Below, piece after piece: positions 5,642 through 6,211 of a stretch of DNA of 6,211 nucleotides. The position numbers were made by a program, and so were the translations under genes. The notes under the pieces were generated by a model. It was not told the origin of the DNA and made no database searches. It was given only the letters and a program-made list of their open reading frames with translations. Each line of letters starts with the position of its first letter. The first letter of the stretch is position 1. Source of the stretch: Actinomycetes bacterium (GTDB lineage Bacteria > Actinomycetota > Acidimicrobiia > Acidimicrobiales > JAMCPL01); contig JAJZWK010000088.1 of the NCBI GenBank assembly GCA_021846725.1, positions 1 through 6,211 of the forward strand. Reading direction: 5' to 3'.

Positions 5642-6211
5642 CAGGTTCTCTCCTTAGGTTCTATAGATACCTTTATATCATCTCCCATGGGTGTTATTTC
5701 CACAAACCGACCTCGCCACAATTCATGCATACTCTGCACACCCGGACCATTGAACATCGGCCTTGCATCATCCCCCCCAAATAAAACAGGTGCCATGTAC
5801 AGTACATACCTGTCTACCATACCTGCATTATGGAACTCGTGGGCCACCACAGATCCCCCTTCGACCAATACCGACATATAACCCTCTTTAGCTAATCCTC
5901 GTAGTAGGTCTGTTATACCACCATCATACTCCCGGGCCGGGAGCACGCGGGCACCCTGTGGAATCTTGCCTAGTACTATTCGTAATGGTTGATGTATCTC
6001 TCGGTCGTCACTTTTGCTCTCCTCCGGGTGGTCATCGCTATGCAATCCGATAACCTCACTGTCACTATCACTGTCACTGTCACTGTCACTGGGTAAATGA
6101 GCACCTCTAGTATCATCTCCAGTATTCGTGATACCTCTGGTATGCCCCACATCTTCCATGTCCGACATATCGGATGCCTCCTGCGTTTCCAGAGGTGCCG
6201 ATACTCGTGTA
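5632..6211 (-). CDS. ribD: RibD C-terminal reductase domain with Ser/Asp-repeat insertion (5' end off-window)
   Basis: The 192 visible residues are the C-terminal part of 5-amino-6-(5-phosphoribosylamino)uracil reductase, which reduces the ribosyl chain using NADPH. Recognisable parts, numbered from the ATG at 6168, are QPLRIVLGKIPQGARVLP (60-77), the family's VEGGSVVAHEFHNAGMVDR (102-120), YMAPVLFGGDD (124-134) and the final WRGRFVEITPMGDDIKVSIE. The frame stays open to the right edge, with TRVSAPLE before the ATG, so 6168 is probably internal and the deaminase domain and NADPH loop lie off-window. About 65-70 residues separate TRV from QPLR, where the family usually has a short link. This stretch is acidic and contains five consecutive SD dipeptides followed by SE. 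The TAG stop lies inside ribBA. A stand-alone reductase cannot be excluded without upstream sequence. Confidence 0.9.
   Translation of the reverse strand, partial: TRVSAPLETQEASDMSDMEDVGHTRGITNTGDDTRGAHLPSDSDSDSDSDSEVIGLHSDDHPEESKSDDREIHQPLRIVLGKIPQGARVLPAREYDGGITDLLRGLAKEGYMSVLVEGGSVVAHEFHNAGMVDRYVLYMAPVLFGGDDARPMFNGPGVQSMHELWRGRFVEITPMGDDIKVSIEPKERTWWR
5650..5655 (-). promoter_or_regulatory. Ribosome binding site of ribBA inside the ribD 3' end
   Basis: AAGGAG on the minus strand lies eight bases before the GTG at 5641. It fixes this start even though it falls within ribD. Confidence 0.75.
6056..6091. repeat. Hexanucleotide tandem repeat (TCACTG x6) inside ribD
   Basis: Six adjacent copies of TCACTG run from 6056 to 6091; the second (6062-6067) is TCACTA. 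Read on the minus strand they encode the alternating Ser-Asp run of the RibD insertion. Because the unit is six bases, gain or loss of copies would add or remove Ser-Asp pairs without shifting the frame. Confidence 0.9.

Noticed and set aside
6056..6091. Short tandem repeat considered as a CRISPR-like or phage repeat array
   Set aside because: Units are six bases with no spacers and lie in frame within ribD, so this is a coding microsatellite.
6169..6211. FMN riboswitch or promoter upstream of the rib operon
   Set aside because: The ribD frame is open to the window edge, so the operon leader is not included and no riboswitch elements are visible.

Overview
The window appears to be bacterial and most resembles Actinomycetota, probably an Acidimicrobiia-like lineage of moderate GC (about half, judged by eye). 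The grounds are the riboflavin-histidine gene order, frequent GTG starts, a probable leaderless promoter, and two small hypothetical proteins whose style I associate with that class. The lineage call is an inference. Almost all genes lie on the minus strand, so transcription runs from right to left. No stretch longer than about 100 bases lacks a gene. I found no tRNA, rRNA, CRISPR array, IS element or FMN riboswitch.

Right half (6211 down to 2574, minus strand): a tightly packed operon. It starts off-window with ribD, of which only the C-terminal reductase part is visible. It continues with ribBA (DHBP synthase/GTP cyclohydrolase II), ribH (lumazine synthase), hisG (long-form ATP phosphoribosyltransferase) and a small cold-shock-domain protein. 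Neighbouring genes overlap by 4 to about 11 bases, or nearly touch, and several have recognisable Shine-Dalgarno sequences inside the preceding gene, suggesting translational coupling. RibBA supplies both riboflavin precursors, RibD and RibH carry the route to lumazine, and HisG opens histidine synthesis. Riboflavin synthase (ribE) and hisE are not between these genes. RibD and the cold-shock protein each carry a long Ser/Asp-rich insertion, and RibH has a long N-terminal extension.

Middle (2574 to 1819): a 76-residue hypothetical gene on the plus strand, probably leaderless, converges on the rib-his operon. It diverges from an 85-residue minus-strand gene with a strong Shine-Dalgarno sequence and a CCHC zinc-site-like motif. 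The 93-base divergent gap contains inverted repeats.

Left part (1818 to 1, minus strand): a radical SAM protein with an N-terminal B12-binding-like domain and a C-terminal CCAEP motif, which places it in the family NCBI names 'CUAEP/CCAEP-tail radical SAM (seleno)protein'. A small hairpin with a T run overlaps its stop codon. After 41 bases comes the start of an ABC transporter ATPase that runs off the left edge.
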